DNA of 64,000 nt from Brachypodius melanocephalos (lineage: Eukaryota > Chordata > Aves > Passeriformes > Pycnonotidae). The notes under the pieces were generated by a model. That model was not told where the DNA came from, ran no database searches, and saw only the letters and a program-made list of their open reading frames with translations. The position numbers and the translations under genes were made by a program. Where the stretch lies: positions 47,551,657 through 47,615,656 of the forward strand of contig VZSR01001685.1 of NCBI GenBank assembly GCA_013398615.1. Reading direction: 5' to 3'. Positions 33,739 through 45,100 of the stretch are shown here, in pieces (position 1 is the stretch's first letter; every line of letters starts with the position of its first letter).

Positions 33739-35548
33739 TGACTCAGGAGGTCAGATCTCACCCTGAACTCTATCGGCTGCATTGAGACTTCATGGATTGC
33801 CACAGAGATCTACTGCCAGCCAGCTCAGATGCAGACACCTACACTCTGAACACCTGAAATTAAGACTTGGAAACCACCCTTAAAAGCTTCTCTCAGTTCA
33901 GCTTTGATGAACAAAAACAATATAGAGAATGGCAGTGTGAGAAAGTAAGATCACGTGAATCCTGGTTCCAAAAAATACTCCTTCTCTCCTCTCCCACTTT
34001 ACAAACAATTAGGAATTTTATATTACTAAAGGTTAGAAAAGATTGAGCCATCAATTATTACTGTTCTCCATGTTTCTGTAACAAAAATGGAGAGCCATTA
34101 GTTTGCATTGTATTGTACATCTACAACTCAGTTTACAGAAACTTCTCTTAGTGTCTAATTTTTTCACAATAAGTCATAATAACCTTCAATGAATGTTTCT
34201 TAGTATGAGATATGGGGTTCTGTCAGCAGAAAACTAGCTGAAAAAATAATTTATCCTCTCAGATGTTCAGTAATGACATAAATTATTCAACATAAACTAG
34301 GTAAAGACTCACCTTTTCCATCATCTTCCATTCTCTTCTGAAAGCTGGTTCTGTCCTAAACACCACCACAGTTAGTTACATGGTTTACCAACTGTCCAGT
34401 CTATCTGTTTATCAGTAACAGTGTTTGTGACCATTTGGCCAGTCTTGCTGGTGGAATGGAGCTTATTCCTTCTGTTCTTCTTTTTTTTTTTTTTTTTTGC
34501 ATGTGAAGGAAAGCACCTGAGTCATTTGGTCACCCTGAGGATGCAGGTCACACTGTCATGAGCCACCTTGCCCACCACAGTCAACTACATATCCTTGTCA
34601 TCTGGGTCAAACTCCACAGCTCCCAGGGGAGCTGAAACCCAAATGCTGAGTACAAATATCCTTGAGCCAGAGGAAGCTAAACTAAACAAACCGAAGACAA
34701 ACAAGATCGTTATATTCTTGGTGGACTTATATTCAGCTGTGACAATGTAAAATCATCAGAGAAGATATCTGTGTGGGGTTTTTTTCCTCTATTATCCAGA
34801 TGTTTAATTCATAATGCATTAATTGCAGGTATATAAAAGCTATATCAAAGTTTGCCCACATCATCAGTGATCACAATCTCCTGAATGTGGTGGTGATGCT
34901 GCTCTTTCATTGCCTGGCTTTTAGAGTACAGTCAGCCTCCTTTGAAAACACATCTACAATGGTCCACCCATTACACTTTTTGGATGTTCTGAGACATGGA
35001 AAATGAGAGAATTCATGAACATATTTGCACTGTTGTGTTTCCCTTCCATTACAGAATCTGCACCAGGTAGCCAGTGAGGAAATCCCCTGGGATGGCAAAG
35101 GAGGAGAGCAGAGAGCCTGCTTAGCCGCAGTCCAAGAGGAGCCCCTGCTGATCCCTGGAGGGATTGCAGTGAGCACTGAGAAAATGGACAATATTTTACA
35201 CCCTTCGGGCAGAGAAATTTTGTTAATGTGAATTGAAATGTGACATCAAAAAGAAAAGAAGGCTCAAAAGCAGTTCGAGAATGAGAATCTAAAATCGATT
35301 CAGACAAATGTGCTGTAATTTCGGATGGTTTTGCAATTGGTATTTTTGAAATTGGGAATCTCTGAAAAAGGTTTTGGCCAAGAAAGTTTTTTATTAGACA
35401 TAATTGTGAAAACATATGTGCTCTTGTGGTTTATCTTTATTCATGTCCATTAGTCACCCAAAATAAATATCACTCATCAGACAGAAAAGCCAGCTGAAAG
35501 ATTGGCATGGATTTTTGATGAATTCATAGCAAATTGGTAAGACTAAAC
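33739..35548. other. Unique DNA with one poly-T run
   Basis: A run of 18 T is at 34481-34498. The DNA after it was checked as a possible reverse-strand processed pseudogene without success. The rest is AT-rich with no recognised feature. Confidence 0.5.
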
Positions 35549-35620
35549 AAAACACCACTTGCATATAATTATAGAATCATGATTCTGTGATTCTGTGAAA
35601 ACATCACTTGCATATAATTA
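35549..35620 (+). repeat. 23-bp direct repeats flanking a 26-bp insert
   Basis: Left copy 35549-35571 and right copy 35598-35620 share 22 of 23 bases (AAAACACC versus AAAACATC at the start, then ACTTGCATATAATTA in both). Only the insert at 35572-35597 separates them. This is the layout of a target site duplication. Confidence 0.92.
35572..35597 (+). mobile_element. Minimal CR1-tail-like insertion with a palindrome
   Basis: The 26-bp insert starts with TAGAATCAT, the reverse-strand form of a CR1 tail unit, and continues with two ATTCTGTG units, the forward form. The junction makes a perfect 14-bp palindrome AGAATCATGATTCT at 35573-35586. Nothing of the CR1 body is present. Flanking duplication supports a real insertion event. 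Its tail identity rests on only three 8-bp units. Confidence 0.6.
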
Positions 35621-36440
35621 TTTTATTTCCTTGTTGGTTTATATCTTGTTGGTTGAATATTCCATACCTTTCTTTCTCCATGGTCCTAACCAAAAAGGAG
35701 GTCCAACTCTGTTTGGATTTCTAATGCCCAAGATGAGAAGTTGCCCAAGTTCAAGAAGGAAATGTGTGTCACAGGACAGAATAAAGCCTGGTTTCTGTAA
35801 CACCAGGCCAGGTCCCCCAGAGAACCACAGACTGTGTGTGATTCTTGTACCTGTTCTATCCACAGATCCTGCAGTGCCTCAGTGGTCTCCAAAGCAGTGG
35901 AACCAATGGTGTTCTACAGTCTCCCCTGCTTCCTACATGGGATTCACCCATACACAGGTTTATAATCCAAATGTAAACGGTCTCATATCCTAACACATGC
36001 ACTTGCTATAGCCAGTTCCATCTAAACTTGATCCTTCAAACAAATCACATACATAAGGATGTAAACTGTACCACTATCTGGTGGTTAAAAGACTACGTGG
36101 TGCCTTCCAGAAGCTCAGTGTAGAGTTTAGGAAAAGACAGCAGGAGTCTGAATGATCAATGAGCCCAGGGATTTTACAAACATGTTTCTCACACATATGC
36201 AGTATAAGCATCTCTGCCATTCAGTGCAGTTCATTTTCACTCAGAATGATGATGGACACAAAAGGCATCAAAATCCATACACAGTATATAACAGATTAAA
36301 ATTCAATCAGATATTTGTTTTGGGGCCAAAGAAGAATTAAGACTTGCTAATAATTTGGGCAGGTTTAGGACTAGCCATAAAGTATCCTGCCCAGAGCTGG
36401 ACACCAAAAGTAGAAAAGATAATCCCATGATCCCAGGCCC
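35621..36440. other. Unique DNA, no feature seen
   Basis: A 132-codon plus frame at 35595-35993 begins in the right-hand direct repeat and resembles no known protein. Confidence 0.5.
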
Positions 36441-36548
36441 ATGGTGTGATTCTTGGGGCTGTCCTGTGCAGGGCCGGGACTTGGACTGTAATGATCCTTG
36501 TGGGTCCCTTCCAACTCAGACTATTCTGGGATTCTGGGATTCTGTAAT
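36441..36548 (+). mobile_element. CR1 LINE 3'-end fragment with tail
   Basis: 'gtgtgattcttggggctgtc', 'gtgcagggccgggacttgg', 'gatccttgtgggtccc', 'ttccaactcagactattc' and a tail of ATTCTGGG/ATTCTGT units up to about 36548. It is the same 'cttccaactcag' subfamily as the copy at 25.5 kb but younger-looking, and about 110 bp long. Confidence 0.85.
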
Positions 36549-37755
36549 CTTACCTTTCTCATGCTTTCATAAATGTAAATCTATAGCATTCATCTCTCCT
36601 GTCACAAACAGTCATAGCCACTAAATTCTAAGATGGAATTGATGTGTGCCATGTGCTCACAGCACCGTTGTCAGAACAGAGGACCTTTGCAGCTCTCCCT
36701 GTGCACTCTCACACTGAGACAAAGTAAAAGGTGAAGTTGCAGATGGGAAGCACAGCACCCTTTTCCTCTTGTTAGAAGAAGGGTGTCTGTGGGAGGAGAA
36801 TGCAAGTTGCAATCAGCCAGGATGCAAATTTGAAGTTCAGCTTCCTGTTTTTTTTTTTTTTTTGGCAAAATGCCAGGACATCTTTCATAAACGTAAATAT
36901 TCGGGGCTCTTTTTTATCTCTGGTATGTTAGCTGGGAACTCCATCAGCTTTATGCATTCTGTTCCAGTCAGTGCAGAAAGAATGCTCTTGCTAAATCACC
37001 CACCCCCTTCCAGAAGCTCCTGTGCTATTCCCTAGAGACCAGAGTCTTATCTCACTTGACTTAACTTAGATTCGTATGTCCTGGAGGCACTGTGAGCACG
37101 AACACATAAAGTTAGTAGGTTTTTATTACACAAAACATTTTTTCCAAAATCTGTATGGTTTAAGTCCTGCTATCTAATTGACTGCATACTACTCCAAAAA
37201 CAACTGCATCAAGAATTTTCTCTGAGTATGCAAGGACTATGGCTTTCTGCTTCAGCAGTGGTATTGTCTGCACCAAATATCAAAATTTTGCAATATCACT
37301 GGTTGTTTTTATAGGATTGGAATATACTGGAAAATTTTCAGCAAACCAATCTGGGAGCTTTACCTCGGGGAAGGAAGAATATCAAAATAAACCTATTTCC
37401 TTGTAAAATTATGTAATCTACAGGAAAAAAAAGTTAAAGTTATAAACATTTTATTATGTAAAAACTTTGAGGAAAAATCTCAGAACGTCACTAGAGAATT
37501 TTTCAAAATTATATACTGCACTACCACTGCTCACCTGTCACAATAGAGCAGAAAAGCTGAAAGCTATTGTCACTTTTTGAGCTGGATTTTTAAGCCACTA
37601 AGAGTAGTCAGCTTATTTTCTTTAACTCAGTGGCACATACTCATGTAGCAATTTTTTTTTCTACTTTGTCATCACATTTGAAATTGAAGCCAATTTCAAC
37701 CTTTCTTGGGAAATGGAAGCTCCAAATGTCACCCCATACAGATGCCAGTCAAGTA
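36549..37755. other. Unique DNA, no feature seen
   Basis: AT-rich, with a T run at about 36849-36863. No gene or repeat family recognised. Confidence 0.5.
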
Positions 37756-37862
37756 TGTCTGCCCAAACTTGTGTCCTTCAGCTTTCTGGACCATCACTGG
37801 AGAGGAAGACCAGCCTGGTTCCCACTCAACACCAGCCATTCATGAGTCAGCTTCCTCCAGGA
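37756..37862 (+). repeat. Left member of a diverged ~100-bp direct repeat
   Basis: Aligns with 38740-38842 across the CR1 between them. Shared blocks include 'ccatcact' then 'agaggaaga', and 'cagcctggttccc'. The first 60 or so aligned bases are about 80% identical by eye; the remainder needs small gaps. It ends where the CR1 begins. Confidence 0.75.
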
Positions 37863-37869
37863 AAACCTT

Positions 37870-38715
37870 AGAATAATTTAGCTTAAAAAAGATGTCTAAG
37901 ATCATCAAGTCCAGCTGTAAACCAAACACTGCCAACTCCACTAGTGAACCATGTCCCTAAGCACCACTTCTACGCATCTTTTAAACACCTCCAAGGATGG
38001 TGACTCAATCACTTCCCTGGGCAACCCATTCCAATTCTTGATAACGCTTTTGGTGCGGCTTGAGGCCATGTCCTCTTATCTCTTTACTTGTTCCTTGAGA
38101 GAATAGACCAATCCAACCTGGCTACAGCCTCCTTTCAGGCAGCTGTAGAGAGTCATAAAGTCTCCCCTGAGCCTCCTTTTCTCCAGGCTAAACACCCCCA
38201 GCTCCCTCAGCTGATCCTCATATGACCTATGCTCCAGACCCTTCCCCAGCTCCATTGTTCTTCTCTGGACACCCTTCATCTCCTCAAAGTCTTTCTTGAA
38301 GTGAGGAGTCAAAAACTGAGCATAGGATTTGAGGTATAGCCTTATGGTACCAAGGACAGGGGGACAGCCACTGCCCTGGTTCTGGTGACACTGTTGCTGA
38401 CACAGGCCAGTTGCCACTGACCTTCTTGGCCACCTGAGCACACACTGGCTCATGTTCAGCCTCTGTTGACCAGCACCCCCAGGGCATTTTCTGCTGGGCA
38501 GCTTTCCAGACACTCTGCCCCAGCTTGGAGCACTCCAGGGCATCATTGTGACCTGAGAGCAGGATCTGGCACTTAGCCTTCTTGACCTTCATGCAAATGG
38601 CCTTGGCCCTTTGATCCAGCCTGTACAGATCCCTCTGCAGATCCTTCCTGCCCTCCAGAAAATTCCACCAACTTGGTGCTATCTGCAAACTGAGAGTGCT
38701 CTCAATCCTTCCCTC
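37870..38715 (-). mobile_element. CR1 LINE, 3' third of ORF2 plus 3' end
   Basis: The longest CR1 here, on the minus strand, 5'-truncated. Its 3' end is at about 37870 on the plus strand ('gaataatttagcttaaaaaagatgtctaagatcatc'), with no clean tail repeat left. The minus strand encodes remnants of the reverse-transcriptase C-terminal region: VQRRTMELGKGLEHRSYEDQ, then LRELGVFSLEKRRLRGDFMT and LYSCLKGGCSQVG, in an open stretch that then runs into changed sequence. Upstream parts read 'gccaagaaggtc' and 'gagcactccag' type CR1 sequence. Frameshifts break the ORF. It lies between two direct repeats of about 100 bp. Confidence 0.93.
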
Positions 38716-38739
38716 TATTAGGGAGTTATTACCCTTGGC

Positions 38740-38842
38740 AATAACTGCAAAACTAATGTCCTCCAGTCTCTTGGGCCATCACTAAAGAGGAAGAGCAGCC
38801 TGGTTCCCCCTCTGTCAGCCAACCATAATCTCCTCTGGGACA
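38740..38842 (+). repeat. Right member of a diverged ~100-bp direct repeat
   Basis: Counterpart of 37756-37862. It starts about 25 bp beyond the last base I can assign to the CR1 ('actgcaaaactaatgtcctcc') and ends near 'ctcctctggga'. The 25 bp between may belong to the repeat or to untemplated insertion sequence. Confidence 0.75.
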
Positions 38843-41800
38843 AGCAGGGTGGTAAGTCCCTTGTGTCAAAGTTATAGTCAGAGAGATCTGCTAGAAAGTT
38901 CTGTGATAGCAAGCAGAGGTTAAGAGCAAGATTATCAGGAAAAAAGTAAGAAAGAGAGGACAGTAATAAATTTGATTTACAGTAAATTTTGGAGTGCATC
39001 TGCCTCAGACAAGACCATGCTTCAAAAAGCCATTGTCAAAACACAGAGCAAGGTTCTGAGGATGGGGGGATGAAATGCACAACATTAGGGCTCACTTCAT
39101 TTTTCTGGAGCCTAGTGAGAAATAAAAGTGACATTTTGATCTAGAAACTACTTTTCTTTACACTGTCCCTTGTTGATACTGAATTACAATAACTCAACAC
39201 TGATCAGAACAGGAATAGTCTTGCCACGCAGCTGTGTCAAAAAAAGTTTTATGTTTCTAGTGGTCCTAGAAAGACAGATATATATAAAAAATCCCAACCA
39301 ACAATATATATATATATATAAATTTTTTTAAAGTTTGGATACAGAAAACAGAGCAAATTCTCCCACAAATCTCAGATGAGCACATAGGCCTGGGAGGGGA
39401 TCTCTAGAGATGTGTGCATACTCACATTCCAGCAGTACAGCTGTTCTTTGTTCTTATTGAAGGATGAAGAAAGTATATTTATGGATAGATGCAATAAATG
39501 TAAAACTCCAGCTGTTTAAAAGGAAACTTGGAGTTGTCTTGCACATCCTGAGCATGTTATTCCTTATGAAGCAGCTGAACCTGGATGTCCTTATGCACAA
39601 GAGATCCAATGGTTACTGCACTTAGAGTTAGACAGACAAATGTGAATTAAGGTCACCTAAACTCTGAATAGGAGCTTCTGTCCTGGCTTTTAGCTACAGT
39701 TGACAGTTTCAATTCCATTTCATACCTTTCTTACACGTGGATTTGTCTCCCAATCTCCTGGTATCCTGTGGTCAGTGTGGGGATAGGGAGAGGTCATTAT
39801 CCTAGGTGAGTGAAATGTCATGGAATCGCAGTCGCCTTTATCCTATCAGGCGAAAATTTAGAAATTCCCAATGATCCACAAGGAACAAGCTCTGGACTGT
39901 TGCTCACTTCACTTTTTTACAAACAGCTGTGGTGTCCAGCCAGCTCTAAACACTCTCATGACCTGCTACCTATTTATAGAATTATAAATGCATTATGCAT
40001 GCACTAGATCTCAAAATGAATCTGAACTCTCACAACCTTTCACACTGAGGATGTGTGTCCCCTTAACCTTGCTGCACAGATATTCAGTTGAGATCATTTC
40101 CTTCTCTCTTTGTTCTGCTTGCACTGAGCAAAATAAAGAAGTAAAACAGCTCTTTGAATGACGAAATTATATCAGAGAACAAAGAATTTCTAACAGGCCT
40201 CAGATGATTTTTCCCTAGAAAAGATACCTGGTCCCTTATCATTAGGGGCCTGCAGCCAGACCAGTAAGGGGGTGGCATTATTTATATTCCCAATTCAGTT
40301 CAGCATGAGGTAGGGGAATGAGGTGCCCATTCTTACATTGGACTGCTAGGCAGATAAAGCCTGGCACGGCTTTCATTACAGACATGTACTACAGATACTG
40401 TGATACAATTAGAGCACGTGACAGTCAAAGACAGCGATGTAAGACTAAAAATCCAAATGTAAAAAGCTGGAAAGATGATGAAGTATTGCAGGTGAATATG
40501 TTCATTATTGACATTTCAACAAGCACAGCACACCTTGCCCAAAGCCCTTCTTCTGTGAGAGAGGTGCCCTTTATGGTGGGCTGGAAGCACATATTAGCTG
40601 CTTTATATTTCCCACTCTAACATCTATTTCAGGTGGTCATATACTTTGCAAAACCTTAACCTCATGAACATAGGTTACATACCACTTTGGCCAATTTTTT
40701 TACATGTAGATATGAACCAATATCCAAAATCTGGAAAAACTGATCTATACATTGCAACTACTGAGTAAGAAAATACACTAAAAATAAAATAAAATTTATT
40801 TTTAAAAATTTTAAAACAAAACCAAACCAACAAACAAAAAAGGCAACACAAGAGAATCTTTCTTTTGGACATAGTAGATTTTTTGCCATTTCATTTAGAA
40901 AATTCTGGGACCAAAATGGCAGTTTTGTTGAAACTGCAGTGCTACGTGGCAGCAGAAGTGGATGCTGCTACAAATGAGTGTATCAGGAAACAGAAGAGAA
41001 AATAAAAGAGCAAAGAATGTGGCACACAGAAGGCCAAAACAGCTTTGACCCTGTCAATCCACAGCAAGCAATTGGATCAAGCACTCATGAAGGCAAGCAA
41101 AGGTACAGAAACAAGGGAGTAAAAGCAGCCTTTGCACTGGAGAATCACAAGCCTTATTTGATAATATGCATTCAAATGAAGGTCAAACTAGTGATGAGAT
41201 TATGATCAAGACTGAAAAAACCCTTTTCAAGATAGAATGAAACTTTTGAGAGTAATTTGTGACAAGATATACAAGAAGTCAAAAGGAGGGGGAAAGAGAC
41301 TTTTGAGATTTTGAGAAGAGAATTGTGACCATTGCATCAATTGTGTTGTTTGGAGAGTTTATGGACTCTTTAATTGGAGGCTAAAGTTGCAATGGAGAGA
41401 CGAAACCAAGAATAAGATTGCAGAAAATATTCTGACTTCAGTCTGGAAAAGGCAATTACACCATAAGGGAGAACGTAATTTGCTGATTGAAAGCTCTGAA
41501 GGAAAACAGATCATATTCAGATGGTTGGATTCATCAGAGGAGCAACAGGAAGAAAATCAAAAGCTCAGAAAGAAACAGGAAAACTGCAAAAAAATTTTGA
41601 AAGAAGGATCATGATGAACTACACAAAAACTGGAAGAAAACACAAACCAAATTTACACCTAGCCTTTGTAAAGAGCTGCTATATTTTGTAACAAGAACAG
41701 TAATTTGCAAAGTCCTACCATAAAAACTGAATTTACACAAGTGGATGTAAACTATATCAGCTCTGCACAAGCAAGCCTAATTCTTTATTGAAAAGACTTA

Positions 41801-42117
41801 AGCAATATTTACATGGAGTATATTTTACCTTGCACACTAGTAGATCCTTTATTCATTTAAACTGGGTGCACAGATCAGGGTGATATCTGATTTACAATAC
41901 AGACTGTGAAGACAGAATCAATAACAGCAATGCTCAGCTCATACAGTGGACACATCACTCCTGAAGAAGTGGCACATCAGGACAGTCATCTGGCTGGAGA
42001 GGTGGCACTGCCCAGAGACTTCTGGGAAGTGCATTACCCCAAAAAAAATCTTCGATTTGAATGGAAGCTTCACTTTTTAAATTAAGAAAACCCACCTTGG
42101 TAAGGCAAGTGGAGGAA
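38843..42117. other. AT-rich unique DNA with small simple repeats
   Basis: A (TA)n tract is at 39304-39321, with an A/T-rich low-complexity patch at 40780-40850. The plus strand is strongly purine-rich from about 40950 to 41660, giving a lysine/glutamate-rich 75-codon frame at 41387-41614 that I do not recognise. No gene supported. Confidence 0.45.
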
Positions 42118-42137
42118 GTTGTGTATCTATACACAAC
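42118..42137. repeat. Short perfect inverted repeat
   Basis: Eight-base arms GTTGTGTA and TACACAAC around a 4-base loop. Arms this short occur by chance; noted for completeness. Confidence 0.55.
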
Positions 42138-45100
42138 CAGCTCCTGTCCATGGCTTCTGCCCTTCCTGGAGGTTGTTGTTTCCAGCCACAAATGAGAAGA
42201 GGAATGCAGGGAAACAGGAAAAAGATAAAGCAAAAAATAAAAGAGAGGTAAGGAGGAGGGAGAAGTGATTAAATATGGAAATTGCAAAAGAAAGCTCAAA
42301 ATACCCAGGATGCAGAGAAATGCCATACACAGAACAATACTGGCTAATATGATCTGAGTAATGTTGTAAAGAAAAGGCCATTTAAAAGGGCCACAATAGA
42401 CAAAGAGAAGCAGCACAAAATGCCAACTCAAAAACCTTTAAATTATCCAAGACTGATATCAATTTATTTGGGTGTGCTGAAGAAAAAAATCCAGATCATC
42501 ACCCCTTTTCACCCATAAAGAGCATTATTATAGAATATAACCCCAAATATGACATCTCACATGTAAAACCTTTCTTTGTGAGCCACAGCATACCATCTGT
42601 AGCAGTAATGGCTCACAGCCCACAAATGCCATGGCTCTGTTTTGAAAAAAAAAAGTTTGATTTAAAAATACCATTATTTCAGCTCTAGGATAGTTATATT
42701 TTATTGCTGCTATAAAAACAAACTGTTAAAAGGCGCTTAAAAGAGCAAGAATCAGACCTGGAACACAGCAATACCCTCTGAACAGGACTGCCACCTGCAG
42801 AGAACACTTCTGCCCAGACCAGCATGTTATTTTAGGTGCTGATGCTAAAAAGTGGAGCATTTTCACAAAAAAAAAAAAAGTGAATCAAAAAATCTATCAC
42901 GATCTTGAATAACATGAATGTAATGGGTCTGCAGGACACTGGATTAGTGTATTAAATCAGAGGACAAAGCCTCTTGTGAAGTTGCCTCCCTCCCACAAAG
43001 TAATTACTAATGGAAGACAGATCCACAGTTTCACAACAAAAGGAAGATTAAAAAAAAGAGTCTGGACTCTTGATATCAAAACCAAAACCAACATCAGTGA
43101 GAGATAAAGCAAGAGAAGGCTCAAGGCTGAGCAAAGCAGAGCTAAAACTCATGAGGTGCTTTAGACATCCACAGGACAGAGACGGTCAACTCAGAGACTG
43201 GCTGAAACCCAGTGATGCCTCATTAGAAATTTCTAATTTGCCTCTGAGTAGGAATGAGTTGTTGGAGTAATTGGTCCTTTAGGAAGCTTGAGATAAAATA
43301 CACTGTATTCCTTCCATCCTGTGTGAGTTGAAAGGAGTGGTCAAGGGAGCCAGCACTGATAGCAGCACACAAAGATCCCCTTCTCTTCCTTCCAAGCTCT
43401 TTCCTACAATGTCAGTTTTTCTGATGTGATTGCATCAAAAAATCATTACAGTTCTACACTCCAGTCCCAAATTATTTTTATTTCTATCTTAAACCTACTT
43501 CTCCTCCATGGCCTGAGCCTCCTGTTTTTCAAATCTCCTCATTCCTCTGCTCTCCGCAAACATCTTGGACACTTATAGGCCATGTGTTCCATTTTCTTCA
43601 AGACTGCAGGGGAGATGGGGACACTGATTCTGTGGATTAACTTGGCAGGGCTTATAAACTGAATTTAAAGTGTTTGGTTGATCCAACAACAAGTTCAGAT
43701 TCCTAATTATGTTATAAGTTGTGTTTTCAAATTTTTGGATGTGTTGAAAATATAATCTAAAAAATGCACTGTGTTCCAATTTAGAGATAGAAAGGAATAT
43801 TTAGATTACAAATTTAGTAAATACATGACGAAACAAAGGCCACATACCCAGCCTCTTTCTGCTGTTTTTCTAGGTCTTCCAAATCCATAATGCCATACTC
43901 AGCCCACTTTATCCATATTCATTCAGAGCAAAGAACAAAACTGTTTTAATCCTCAGCTGTGACTGGAGGTGCAGGGAGCCATACCTACAGCTTGCACAAT
44001 GAGAAATCATGACCTGTAGTAAAAGCTATTGAATCTCTCTGCCACCAAAAATGAGAGTGATAACTTAATTCTTTTGGAATTAGTGACCAAATATTTCCTT
44101 TAGAGTTGGCATAGCATTTGACTCCTAGCATGGCAGAAAAATGCTTGGAAGATGAGTGTTGAAGCACTGGGGAGATGGTTTGTGTGGGTGTGGAAGATGA
44201 GCCTCACACTGACCATTCTGAACCATTCTGAACTGAACTGCCCAGTGCTATGTGACCACTGCGCATGGGAGCCCCAGGACGTGCAGGGGTCTGCAATCAC
44301 ATCATTAAAGATGACTTCTTGATATGAAGAGATCAAGTTGGAGCTGCCTAGACAATTTTATCTCCTTTATCTCCTAATTTGGGAGTACTTAAATTTGCCA
44401 CCATTGCAGGCTTCTTTTAATACTTACGAAAGGGACTTTTACAAAGGTTTTGACAAATATTACAGGGAACACCTCTGAATTCCTGTGCCCGAGGTGGCAG
44501 GCCTCATCTGTCGAAGCTGATGACAAATATCTGCCTCTTTGTCCCGGGAGGGTCCCAGGAGCAGGGATATGGCAGCAGCAGAGAAGCAGGCGAGACCTCT
44601 CTGAGGTGCTGAGTAACAGCTGCAGGGGGCTGTGTAGGACATCAGGTTTATTGAAAGGGAGGATATTGCTCCTGCAAATGGAAGTGGAAGGAGAGGAAGA
44701 GATGTCATGTCCTCAGCCTCTTCAGCTCCTGCCAGGAAGGAAAAATCAAGGGTTAAGTCTAACTCCCATTTAAACTTATCACAGATGGGAAGATCTGGCA
44801 TTTTATGTGGCTCTCTAAGGTTATAACAGAGCCATTTAAGAGACACTTTTAATTTACTTATACATAATTGAAAATGGATTAAGAAATATTATTCACCTGT
44901 AACACTGACTGTCTGCCACCTGACCCCATCATTTAAGTGATTTCAGCTTTGGCTAGATTTTGGATTGCCTTAAAAACCAAAGAGCCCCAAGTATAAGCCA
45001 CACAGTCACAAGGGATCACTAAACATCAGTTTTGTGAGGTGAGAAACACTTTTTGTCTAAATGGAGATTAATCTGAATAAGAAAGCTTTAAGGACACCCA

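Noticed and set aside
33477..33803. Four repetitive frames crossing the N gap
   Set aside because: Products of the 16-bp minisatellite and of N bases translated as X.
34481..34760. Poly-T run as the tail of a reverse-strand processed pseudogene
   Set aside because: A weak resemblance of the adjacent reverse strand to a ribosomal protein segment did not hold up on a longer reading and had stops in the wrong places.
38076..38546. 156-codon minus frame
   Set aside because: It is the remnant of CR1 ORF2, counted with the mobile element rather than as a host gene.
41955..42431. 158-codon minus frame with membrane-like hydrophobic stretches
   Set aside because: Hydrophobicity comes from T-rich codons on the complement of A-rich DNA; no family resemblance or flanking signals.
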